9,426 nucleotides of DNA from JADLDV01 sp964546355 (GCA_964546355.1 CAZJJM010000022.1:1-9426), one strand, 5' to 3'. Shown: positions 1 to 5,224, counted from the stretch's first letter. The notes: generated from the sequence alone by a model not told the origin. A program made the numbers and translations.

Positions 1-196
1 AATCAGGAGGATAAGTTTTGTTTGCCACTAGTCCTGTGAAAAAAGCAATCACAATAAGTGCAATCGGTACGTAGAGCAATTTTTGTTTAAATATTGTGTG
101 AAAGTGTCCTTGCTTCCACATGTACCGCACAAGTAAGACAAAAACTACAAAGCCAAATACTGCGGATATGATTTCAAAAATAAGATATTTAAACAT
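1..196 (-). CDS. Membrane protein, N-terminal part only (runs off window)
   Basis: An open frame reads on the minus strand from ATG at 196 to the window edge without a stop, giving 65 residues (starts MFKYLIFEII). An in-frame TAA lies just upstream, so this is the first ATG in frame. Two hydrophobic segments are visible, about residues 4-24 and 43-59, separated by a basic, His-containing loop, so it is an integral membrane protein with at least two helices. I do not recognise the family. An extended -10 box (TGT then TAAAAT, 211-203 on the minus strand) ends only 6 bases before the ATG, which would make the mRNA leaderless or nearly so. It lies downstream of, and in the same orientation as, the 151-aa gene. 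Confidence 0.55.
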   Translation of the reverse strand, partial: MFKYLIFEIISAVFGFVVFVLLVRYMWKQGHFHTIFKQKLLYVPIALIVIAFFTGLVANKTYPPD

Positions 197-243
197 AAAT
201 TGATTTTAACATTTTTCATTTATTTTCTCTATATACAATATTT

Positions 244-699
244 CTACATCTTTCTTGAATCATATGCCCAATGAAGCAACGCTTGTCTTTGTCGAGGACG
301 ACAAAACACATCCCCTACTCGACAATTATTTTTGATCTGCATGACATGTCTACGCATTGCTATCCATCTTTTTATTTGCCGTTCATCATCATCAGTTCTT
401 CTTCCTATATAATATCGACAGTACCACTGAAACCATCCTCGTGGATCTTGTGGATGTATCCACCCTTTTGCTTGCCAAACTGAGAGTGGTTGACTTGCAT
501 GTATACCGAAATAGTTAAGTTCTTTGTGTTTCTTTCCATCAGGTGAGAGTTTTGCTTTAGCAAACCATGCTCGTGGAAATTCTTTTGGTTTATCAGAAAA
601 ATATAATCCACCAAAAACACCTAACTCAAGCATTTCTTGTGGAGTAAGATCTGGAGTAAACCGTGGATCAAAAGATTTTTTTACTTTCATTACACCCAT
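244..699 (-). CDS. Conserved protein of unknown function (GWFQWYCRYYIGRR-type family)
   Basis: This 151-residue soluble protein is basic and rich in aromatic residues. It has strongly family-like stretches: FTPDLTPQEMLELGVFGG (14-31), a Trp/Pro-rich core WIHPQDPRGWFQWYC (80-94), and the charged run GRRTDDDERQIKRW (99-112). A Cys-containing C-terminal part follows (C126, C133, then RPRQRQALLHW). From memory, proteins with this core and the DDERQIKRW run occur as uncharacterised single-domain proteins in diverse bacteria and also in fungi; no function is known to me. A nucleic-acid-related role would fit the Arg/Trp content, but that is a guess. The start could be Met1 (699) or Met4 (690); no Shine-Dalgarno motif separates them. 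It is divergent from msrA across 38 bp. There is no signal peptide or TM segment. Confidence 0.85.
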   Translation of the reverse strand: MGVMKVKKSFDPRFTPDLTPQEMLELGVFGGLYFSDKPKEFPRAWFAKAKLSPDGKKHKELNYFGIHASQPLSVWQAKGWIHPQDPRGWFQWYCRYYIGRRTDDDERQIKRWIAMRRHVMQIKNNCRVGDVFCRPRQRQALLHWAYDSRKM

Positions 700-737
700 G
701 GTATCATGTTGTATATATCTAATCTAGACAAACATGT

Positions 738-1226
738 ATGCATAAAAAAATTACACTTGCAGGCGGATGTTTCTGGGGACTCGAAGATCTGATCCGCACT
801 CAACCTGGTGTTATAAAAACCGAAGTTGGATACACAGGAGGAACAAATGAGAATCCAACATACGAAAATCATCCAGGTCATGCTGAAGCAGTAGAAATCG
901 AATACGATCCAATCAAAACATCTTATACAAAACTCCTCGATTTCTTCTTTCAAATACACAACCCGACCACACTCAATCAACAAGGAAATGATAAAGGGAC
1001 ATCATACAGATCAGCTATTTTCTACGGAAATGAAGATGAAAGGAAAGAAGCTGAAGCGTTTATAAAAATAGTAAACGATTCAAAACGATGGAAAGATCCT
1101 GTAGTGACCACGCTTGAACCACTTGCAACATTTTATCCCGCAGAAACATATCACCAAGATTATTTACAGAAAAATCCGGGTGGATACACATGTCATGCTA
1201 TTTGGTTCGACAGCTATATATCGTAA
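738..1226 (+). CDS. msrA: Peptide-methionine (S)-S-oxide reductase MsrA
   Basis: MsrA reduces methionine-S-sulfoxide in proteins and free methionine, in the cytoplasm, using thioredoxin-type reductants. The 162-residue protein opens with the diagnostic active-site motif GGCFWGLED, placing catalytic Cys at residue 11. It continues with the family blocks VGYTGG (31-36), NPTYENHPGHAEAVEIEYDP (with the conserved H..HAE core), LLDFFFQIHNPT and the YHQDYLQKNPGGY block near the C-terminus. Only one other Cys exists (C152 in GYTCH), so if a resolving cysteine is used it is this one. Length and content are those of a complete stand-alone MsrA, and no MsrB is fused or adjacent. The start is fixed because the overlapping ATG at 734 hits a stop after three codons. 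The CPHC thioredoxin-like protein at 5525-5785 is a conceivable partner (inference only). Confidence 0.97.
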   Translation: MHKKITLAGGCFWGLEDLIRTQPGVIKTEVGYTGGTNENPTYENHPGHAEAVEIEYDPIKTSYTKLLDFFFQIHNPTTLNQQGNDKGTSYRSAIFYGNEDERKEAEAFIKIVNDSKRWKDPVVTTLEPLATFYPAETYHQDYLQKNPGGYTCHAIWFDSYIS

Positions 1227-1230
1227 TTTT

Positions 1231-1258
1231 TTTACACTAGAAGCAACATTAATATAAT
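1231..1258 (+). promoter_or_regulatory. Sigma70-type promoter for the YceI-like gene
   Basis: TTTACA (1231-1236, five of six to consensus) and a perfect TATAAT (1253-1258) are separated by 16 bp. The expected start of transcription is about 1265, leaving only around six bases before the ATG at 1271. No Shine-Dalgarno sequence is present, so the message would be almost leaderless. Confidence 0.7.
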
Positions 1259-1270
1259 TTATACATCATC

Positions 1271-1975
1271 ATGAAAACAACACTTATTGCTATTATCGGA
1301 CTCGTACTTATCGGAACCAGTATATTCATGTACAAGACAAGACCAATGAATATTCCAACTCAAGATACAGTCGAAACAACATCGACAGACTCAACAATAC
1401 AAACAGAAACAGTAGAACAAAAAGATACTATTATTTCGAATACTAAATCACTTCGTATTACAGGAACAGAATCACAAGCAACATTTACCCTCAAAGAAAC
1501 ACTGAGTGGTAAAGACGTAACTGTTATCGGTGTAACAAATAGTATTTCAGGTGACATACAGTTACAGACAACAAATCCTGCGAAACTTATTTTGGGAACA
1601 ATCAAAATAGACGCACGCACACTCAAAACTGATAACGAACGCAGGAACGGTGCCATTGCTCGAATGATCCTCAACTCAGACCAGCAAGGAAATGAGTACA
1701 TCACATTCACTACAACTGATGTCCGCGGAATCCCCACAACAATTGAAACAGGAGAACAATTCTCATACACCATCGTAGGAAATCTCACTATTCGTGGCAC
1801 AACAAAACCAGTAACCTTCAACGCAACAAGCACACTCAATGCAGATGGTTCACTTTCTGGCACAGCAAACGCCACTGTAACATATGGAGATTTTGGTATT
1901 AGTGTTCCAGATCTTTCATTTCTCGCAAATGTAGACAAGGACACAACACTTTCTATTTCTCTCTTGGCGAAATAA
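1271..1975 (+). CDS. Membrane-anchored YceI-like domain protein
   Basis: This 234-residue protein has an N-terminal hydrophobic helix (about 4-20) acting as an uncleaved anchor or signal. A Thr/Ser/Gln-rich linker (about 27-58) follows, then a beta-rich YceI-type domain (about 60-234). The signature strand pattern GNLTIRGTTKPVTF (170-183) and the SGDIQLQ, GTIKIDARTLKTDNERRNG and VTYGDFGISVPDL blocks match YceI proteins, which fold as a lipocalin-like barrel and bind long isoprenoid or other amphiphilic molecules outside the cytoplasm. The N-terminus lacks a lipobox Cys, so it is probably a single-pass membrane protein facing outward. It has its own promoter and ends in a strong inverted repeat. 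The ligand cannot be told from the sequence; binding of scavenged lipids or quinones is speculation. Confidence 0.88.
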   Translation: MKTTLIAIIGLVLIGTSIFMYKTRPMNIPTQDTVETTSTDSTIQTETVEQKDTIISNTKSLRITGTESQATFTLKETLSGKDVTVIGVTNSISGDIQLQTTNPAKLILGTIKIDARTLKTDNERRNGAIARMILNSDQQGNEYITFTTTDVRGIPTTIETGEQFSYTIVGNLTIRGTTKPVTFNATSTLNADGSLSGTANATVTYGDFGISVPDLSFLANVDKDTTLSISLLAK

Positions 1976-2016
1976 TAAAAAAACACCAGAATCATCTGGT
2001 GTTTTTTTATTATTTC
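1969..2016. terminator. Bidirectional terminator, 22-bp perfect inverted repeat
   Basis: Perfect arms 1969-1990 and 1995-2016 flank a 4-base loop ATCA. The core CACCAGA/TCTGGTG is bordered by A- and T-runs, so it works as an intrinsic terminator in both directions for the convergent YceI-like and TfoX-like genes. The arms include both stop codons. Confidence 0.9.
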
Positions 2017-2330
2017 TTTTTGTACAAGTGTATATATTCTGCACAAGACACAAGAACCTCTTTGAACAATGTTGGATTTTCTATAATTTCTGCATCGAGA
2101 ATATACCAATCTTTTGCATTCGGATACGCAGGACCTTTTGGATATGCTGAACCAAGAAATTTTGCAGTGTATTCATTTATTTTTAGAAACACAGTCGAAT
2201 CACACACAAGTGCAACAACCACATCATCGAAATAGAGTGCGTATTCACCGAACATTGCTCGTACTCGAGTACGGGACTCATCCCCTATCTGATCGAGAAT
2301 ATATCCAATAAAATCTTTACTAGTTGCCAT
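2010..2330 (-). CDS. TfoX N-terminal domain protein
   Basis: This 106-residue cytoplasmic protein matches the TfoX N-terminal domain. It has the hallmark segment RAMFGEYALYFDDVVVALVCD (about 23-43), followed by VFLKI (47-51) and the aromatic PNAKDWYILDAEIIENP stretch. It is about the length of the stand-alone domain, so the C-terminal TfoX domain of competence regulators such as TfoX/Sxy is absent. Stand-alone members are common and mostly uncharacterised, so a role in competence should not be assumed, although CPR bacteria are often naturally transformable (known for the group, not shown here). It is convergent with the YceI-like gene through a bidirectional terminator and divergent from the DUF305 gene across 71 bp. 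Confidence 0.88.
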   Translation of the reverse strand: MATSKDFIGYILDQIGDESRTRVRAMFGEYALYFDDVVVALVCDSTVFLKINEYTAKFLGSAYPKGPAYPNAKDWYILDAEIIENPTLFKEVLVSCAEYIHLYKKK

Positions 2331-2401
2331 ACTACCAGTCTACAACAAAAGCATGGTTGTCACATCTTTACTAAACCATCCACACAAAGTAGACTGAATG
2401 T

Positions 2402-2755
2402 ATGAAACAAGCACATATATACACAGCAATTATATTTCTTATTATTGGATTTGGTACTGGTTGGTATGTTCAAAAAACACCCACATCAACACACGAGAAC
2501 ATGACAGGGATGAGTATGCAACACACAATGGACGGCATGACCGATGGACTCGCAAATAAAACAGGCGATGCATTCGATGAAGCATTTTTAAATGAAATGA
2601 TTATTCACCATGAAGGTGCAGTATCTATGGCACAGATGGTACTCGCTCAATCAACACGACCAGAACTTCTGACTCTTGCAAAAAATATCATTACTGCACA
2701 AACAACAGAAATCAATATGATGCAAAGTTGGAAACAAACATGGTTTAAAAAGTAA
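2402..2755 (+). CDS. Membrane-anchored DUF305 protein with Met/His-rich segment
   Basis: This 117-residue protein has an N-terminal TM helix (about 5-23) and a Met/His-rich stretch MTGMSMQHTMDGM (34-46). A DUF305 ferritin-like helical domain follows, with the diagnostic FLNEMIIHHEGAVSMAQM (62-79; His69-His70) and an EINMMQSWK helix (103-111). DUF305 proteins are usually extracytoplasmic, and some members bind copper or silver. The Met-rich segment and HH pair here are consistent with soft-metal binding (inference). The protein is shorter than many family members, which often carry two HH-helix repeats; only one is seen here. It ends at a 40-bp perfect palindrome shared with the convergent DoxX gene. 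Confidence 0.88.
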   Translation: MKQAHIYTAIIFLIIGFGTGWYVQKTPTSTHENMTGMSMQHTMDGMTDGLANKTGDAFDEAFLNEMIIHHEGAVSMAQMVLAQSTRPELLTLAKNIITAQTTEINMMQSWKQTWFKK

Positions 2756-2795
2756 GTACATAAAAAAACACCCGATCGGGTGTTTTTTTATGTAC
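2756..2795. terminator. Bidirectional terminator, 40-bp perfect palindrome
   Basis: 2756-2775 and 2776-2795 are exact reverse complements with no spacer. The central CACCCGATCGGGTG is flanked by runs of seven A and seven T, giving an intrinsic terminator on both strands for the convergent DUF305 and DoxX genes. Confidence 0.9.
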
Positions 2796-2800
2796 ACAAA

Positions 2801-3169
2801 TTAATATGTAATCAAGCCAAGTATAATAAACAAAAAACCAATCAATGCTATGTTTTTTAAAAAATCGATCTGACTTTGCATCTTTGCCATAGGATCAGTC
2901 TCTTTCCAAAAATTATGCATCATAAGTGTTGTTGGAATCAAAAACACAATAAGCGCAACGGCACCAAGATCAACATATTGCCAAAAGAGCATACTCAAGC
3001 CTCCTCCGACAAGTAATAGTCCAGTAAAGATGACTGATTGTTTTGCCATAGGAACCTTCTTTGCACCTGCATATGACGCAAGACTTTTCAGATTAACAAA
3101 ATGACTATACCCGCTATATATAAAATATCCGCCAACAATGATTCTTCCGAGAATTAATAGTGTGTTCAT
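2801..3169 (-). CDS. DoxX family membrane protein
   Basis: This 122-residue integral membrane protein has four predicted TM helices (about 3-21, 44-62, 66-84 and 104-121). The first-helix pattern GRIIVGGYFIYSGYSHF and the following lysine/alanine-rich loop are typical of the DoxX/DoxD-like superfamily (SURF4-like). The last interhelical loop carries the HNFWKETDPMAKMQSQIDFLKN segment characteristic of bacterial DoxX proteins. Members are linked in other bacteria to redox or thiol-stress complexes, but most are uncharacterised and no partner is adjacent here. There is no Shine-Dalgarno motif. A TATACT box lies about 30 bases upstream of the ATG on the minus strand (3204-3199) with no good -35. 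The gene is downstream of the desaturase in the same orientation, but a terminator separates them. Confidence 0.9.
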   Translation of the reverse strand: MNTLLILGRIIVGGYFIYSGYSHFVNLKSLASYAGAKKVPMAKQSVIFTGLLLVGGGLSMLFWQYVDLGAVALIVFLIPTTLMMHNFWKETDPMAKMQSQIDFLKNIALIGFLFIILGLITY

Positions 3170-3213
3170 GTATATGTATTTAAATTACTAATGACCCTCA
3201 GTATACCACAATA

Positions 3214-3243
3214 TAAAAAGCACCCTCTTGAGAAGGGTGCTTT
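3214..3243 (-). terminator. Terminator of the desaturase gene
   Basis: The stem 3217-3226 / 3234-3243 (AAAGCACCCT with AGGGTGCTTT, 7-base loop) is followed on the minus strand by a T-run. It lies downstream of the desaturase stop and upstream of the DoxX gene. Confidence 0.85.
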
Positions 3244-3269
3244 GGTAATGCATCATGGTGCATTACCAA
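3242..3269 (-). other. Second hairpin spanning the desaturase stop codon
   Basis: Perfect 11-bp arms (3242-3252 and 3259-3269, TTGGTAATGCA type) enclose a 6-base loop. The loop holds the TGA stop codon (3255-3253 on the minus strand), and the upstream arm encodes the last residues (VGNAP region). It directly precedes the terminator stem, so the mRNA would end in two stacked hairpins. Confidence 0.65.
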
Positions 3270-4326
3270 CGAATTTCAGATACAGAAAATGCTCTTGTAT
3301 TGCTTTCCATATTGTTGGAAAAGAATGATACTCCAGACCAAATTCTTTTGCTGTTTTTTCAACAATTTTTTGAATTGCAGGATAATGTACATGACTAATC
3401 CGAGGAAACAAATGATGTTCCACTTGATAATTGAGTCCGCCAAACAAAAATTCGGCAACCTTACTATCAACTGAAAAGTCGGCAGTGGTGGCGAGTTGAT
3501 GTTTTCCAAATGATTCAAGTTGTGAATTATTTTCAGAAATAGTTTCAAACAAAACACCAGACACAACATGTGCTAGTTGGAATATGATTGCAATGAATAA
3601 TCCACACACTGCAACAAAAATCACATACCCAACAAGTGTCGACACAAATCCATGTACCATAATTGGAAACACAAAGAAAAGTACTGCGTGCATTATTTTT
3701 GTTATCCAAAAAATAACATGATCACTTATCTTCATTTTGGAATGAGAAGGAATTTTCTGAACACCAACCTTTCTGGTGAAATACTTTTCAAAATCTTGAA
3801 ACCATACCCACAATACATAAGTCAACATATACGCAAGAGGTCCATATATGTGCTGGTACCGATGAAATGATTTCACAGGTTGATCTAGATTCGTCCGTAT
3901 TATAGGAAGAATATAAATATCATCATCATGTTCATTGATATTGGTATACGTGTGATGGAAGAAATTGTGTTTCACTTTCCAATGAAAAACACTACACCCC
4001 ATAAGATTCAGAGTATACCCAGCAAAAGTATTCCATGTTTTTGTTTCGGAAAAACTTCCATGAGCTCCATCGTGCATCACATTGAATCCAATACAAGCAA
4101 ACAAAAATCCCTGAATCCCCCACAGTCCATAGTGAAACCACCCGGGAGATGTCTTGAGTATCAACACATAATTCACTACGGCTAAACTTAGAAAAAATAT
4201 TGTTTTAAGATATATTTTCCAATTACCAAATTGGGTGTGTTTACTGTGAGCCAAATAATCTTTCACTTGAATTTGTAATTCCAAAAAGAACAGGTCTTTT
4301 TCTTGGGAAAATTGTACTTTTTTCAT
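3253..4326 (-). CDS. Fatty acid desaturase, front-end (acyl-lipid) type
   Basis: This 357-residue membrane di-iron enzyme carries the three His boxes of the desaturase superfamily: HDGAH (85-89), HNFFHH (120-125) and QVEHH (301-305). Gln replacing the first His of box three is the mark of front-end desaturases, such as Delta6/Delta5 acyl-lipid enzymes. No N-terminal cytochrome b5 domain is present, as in many bacterial members. Hydrophobic segments (about 40-58, 66-84, 98-114, 160-178, 205-225 and 230-258) fit the usual topology, with His boxes on the cytoplasmic side. Expected reaction: O2-dependent introduction of a double bond into acyl chains of membrane lipids, using an external electron donor not found in this window. 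The gene is monocistronic, with its own leader and tandem 3' hairpins. Regioselectivity cannot be read from sequence. Confidence 0.95.
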   Translation of the reverse strand: MKKVQFSQEKDLFFLELQIQVKDYLAHSKHTQFGNWKIYLKTIFFLSLAVVNYVLILKTSPGWFHYGLWGIQGFLFACIGFNVMHDGAHGSFSETKTWNTFAGYTLNLMGCSVFHWKVKHNFFHHTYTNINEHDDDIYILPIIRTNLDQPVKSFHRYQHIYGPLAYMLTYVLWVWFQDFEKYFTRKVGVQKIPSHSKMKISDHVIFWITKIMHAVLFFVFPIMVHGFVSTLVGYVIFVAVCGLFIAIIFQLAHVVSGVLFETISENNSQLESFGKHQLATTADFSVDSKVAEFLFGGLNYQVEHHLFPRISHVHYPAIQKIVEKTAKEFGLEYHSFPTIWKAIQEHFLYLKFVGNAP

Positions 4327-4329
4327 AGT

Positions 4330-4340
4330 CTATTTATTTA
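4330..4340 (-). promoter_or_regulatory. A/T-rich leader motif before the desaturase start
   Basis: On the minus strand the sequence TAAATAAATAG ends three bases before the desaturase ATG, where a Shine-Dalgarno sequence would be expected. The same 11-mer at the same distance precedes the kinase-like gene (7524-7534), and both coding regions continue ATGAAAAAA. It may act as a translation-initiation element. Confidence 0.4.
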
Positions 4341-4362
4341 AGGTAAAAAACATTCTATATCT

Positions 4363-4371
4363 ATTCTACCA
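4363..4371 (-). promoter_or_regulatory. Extended -10 element for the desaturase gene
   Basis: On the minus strand TGG is followed by TAGAAT (five of six to the -10 consensus), giving an extended -10. The only -35-like match (TTGTCC, 4396-4391) is 22 bases away, too far for normal spacing. Predicted leader length is around 30 bases. Confidence 0.4.
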
Positions 4372-4388
4372 CAAAAGACTTTCACACA

Positions 4389-4416
4389 TGGACAACGAGT
4401 TGTCGTGTAGTACAAT
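4389..4416 (+). promoter_or_regulatory. Promoter for the two-TM protein, with an internal dyad
   Basis: TGGACA (4389-4394, five of six) and TACAAT (4411-4416, five of six) are spaced by 16 bp. The predicted transcription start falls on or next to the ATG at 4423, implying a leaderless mRNA. An inverted repeat GACAAC-GA-GTTGTC (4391-4404) overlaps the -35 and spacer and could be an operator for this or the divergent desaturase promoter. Confidence 0.5.
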
Positions 4417-4422
4417 ATACGT

Positions 4423-4878
4423 ATGGAAAAACATAGTTACTCATGGACTGCACCAGAATTCATATTCAAAGAAAAGACAGTGGATTGGTATTGGGCAATC
4501 GGCATCATCACCGTCTCTTCTGTAATCGCAGCAATCATTTTCAAAAACTATCTCTTTGCAGTACTTCTTGTCATGGGAGGATTTTCTATTATAATGCTCG
4601 GTAAACATAAACCATCTCTCGTTGAGTTTACTGTCGACGAAAAATCTATCCACGCAAAAGGATATAAATACATACTTGAAGAACTTAAGGGGTACATGAT
4701 AGACACTCGTGGAAACAATCTAGTAATTGAGACAACGGCAATACTTATGCCTGTAATATTCATTCCTCTTTCTGAAGATATCGACATGATGATGCTCAAA
4801 TCTTTTCTTTCAAAGGTAGATCAAAAAGATATCAAAGAACCACCGTTTGAGAAAATCATAGAATTCCTCGGATTGTAA
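4423..4878 (+). CDS. Two-TM membrane protein of unknown function
   Basis: This 151-residue protein begins with a short aromatic N-terminus (YSWTAPEF, 6-13) and then two closely spaced TM helices (about 22-40 and 43-60) with a tight Lys-Asn turn. A soluble domain of about 90 residues follows, predicted as alternating beta strands and ending in a helix (about 121-151). The TM hairpin plus small beta-rich domain resembles bacterial PH-like membrane proteins in outline, but I cannot assign the family. Proteins with this YSW.APEF opening are, as far as I recall, widespread in Parcubacteria as hypothetical proteins. It is divergent from the desaturase and upstream of tRNA-Arg; no functional link can be read from this. 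Confidence 0.85.
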   Translation: MEKHSYSWTAPEFIFKEKTVDWYWAIGIITVSSVIAAIIFKNYLFAVLLVMGGFSIIMLGKHKPSLVEFTVDEKSIHAKGYKYILEELKGYMIDTRGNNLVIETTAILMPVIFIPLSEDIDMMMLKSFLSKVDQKDIKEPPFEKIIEFLGL

Positions 4879-4881
4879 AAC

Positions 4882-4910
4882 TTGCCAAAACGTCTAAAAA
4901 CTGTTATTTT
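4882..4910 (+). promoter_or_regulatory. Promoter of tRNA-Arg
   Basis: TTGCCA (4882-4887, five of six) and TATTTT (4905-4910, four of six) lie 17 bp apart. The expected start near 4917 is only a few bases before the mature tRNA 5' end. Confidence 0.5.
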
Positions 4911-4919
4911 ATCTCTATT

Positions 4920-4991
4920 GGTCTCGTCGTTCAACGGATAGGACAACAGTTTGCGGAACTGTAAATCCAGGTTCGATTCCTGGCGAGATCA
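4920..4991 (+). tRNA. tRNA-Arg, anticodon GCG
   Basis: A complete cloverleaf can be drawn. The acceptor GGTCTCG pairs with CGAGATC (one G-U). The D stem is GTTC/GGAC, with an 8-base loop holding GG then A20, an arginine identity base. The anticodon stem is ACAGT/ACTGT with loop TTGCGGA. The variable loop AAAT has four bases, and the T stem CCAGG/CCTGG carries loop TTCGATT. The anticodon is GCG (reads CGC and, by wobble, CGU) and the discriminator is A. The 3' CCA is not encoded (A is followed by CAA). Most bacteria read this box with ACG edited to ICG by TadA, so a GCG anticodon is uncommon. It is followed at once by a strong terminator. Confidence 0.93.
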
Positions 4992-4995
4992 CAAA

Positions 4996-5028
4996 CAAAA
5001 AAAACTCCCCTTGTGGGAGTTTTTTTTG
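4996..5028. terminator. Terminator after tRNA-Arg
   Basis: Perfect 14-bp arms 4996-5009 and 5015-5028 (ACTCCC/GGGAGT core with eight A and eight T) flank the loop CTTGT. It is bidirectional in principle, so it could also end a transcript entering from the structured element at 5029-5172 on the minus strand. Confidence 0.9.
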
Positions 5029-5172
5029 TGATCCGCAGTGAGTGAATCACTTCACTCACGTCAGGAATCGAACGACGGAACGGGCACCTGGTCAGCAGAC
5101 TAGGTCGTGAGCCGGTGCCCAGACAAACTTTTTTGACGAAAAAAGTTTAGTCGAGGGAGATACTCCTGGTGA
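5029..5172. ncRNA. Unassigned structured, GC-rich intergenic element (possible ncRNA or tRNA-derived scar)
   Basis: This non-coding stretch between two bidirectional terminators is 59% G+C over 5031-5120 (53 of 90), far above the AT-rich surroundings. It contains a 9-bp hairpin (arms 5038-5046 and 5051-5059), a 7-bp stem GGGCACC/GGTGCCC (5082-5088 and 5114-5120), and a competing inner hairpin (5087-5093 with 5098-5104). A 10-bp A/T hairpin (5125-5134 and 5139-5148) follows, extended by GAC/GTC. Its ends can pair over 7 bp (5027-5033 with 5173-5179), in competition with the terminators. Minus-strand 5073-5061 reads GTTCGATTCCTGA, a tRNA T-arm-like sequence, and 5164-5179 resembles the tRNA-Arg 3' end. 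No intact tRNA can be folded on either strand. I recognise no known RNA family, and strand and expression are unknown. Confidence 0.45.
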
Positions 5173-5224
5173 GGTCACATATTAAAAAATCACCCACAGT
5201 GGGTGATTTTTTAATATGTGACCT
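5172..5224. terminator. Bidirectional terminator, 26-bp inverted repeat
   Basis: Arms 5172-5197 and 5199-5224 are perfectly complementary around a single central base. The core ATCACCCAC/GTGGGTGAT is flanked by A and T runs. On the minus strand it starts inside the stop codon of the 98-aa gene and serves as its terminator; on the plus strand it would end any transcript of the structured element. Confidence 0.88.

Noticed and set aside
1360..2109. Long minus-strand open frame opposite the YceI-like gene
   Set aside because: It is a shadow of the Thr/Ala-rich coding strand: low complexity, no family features, and it runs through the terminator into the TfoX-like gene.
2010..2330. Competence master regulator TfoX/Sxy
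   Set aside because: Only the N-terminal domain is present. Stand-alone domains are common and uncharacterised, so the regulator name is not justified.
5056..5111. Possible tRNA on the minus strand (7-bp acceptor-like pairing and T-arm-like GTTCGATTCCTGA)
   Set aside because: Only 33 bases lie between the acceptor strand and the T loop where about 46 are needed, the T stem does not pair, and no D or anticodon arm forms. It is kept only as a tRNA-like fragment.
5106..5177. Second tRNA-Arg copy at a 186-bp offset
   Set aside because: Only the 3' end resembles the tRNA. The acceptor 5' strand is absent and the would-be anticodon hairpin has a 4-base loop on a 10-bp stem.
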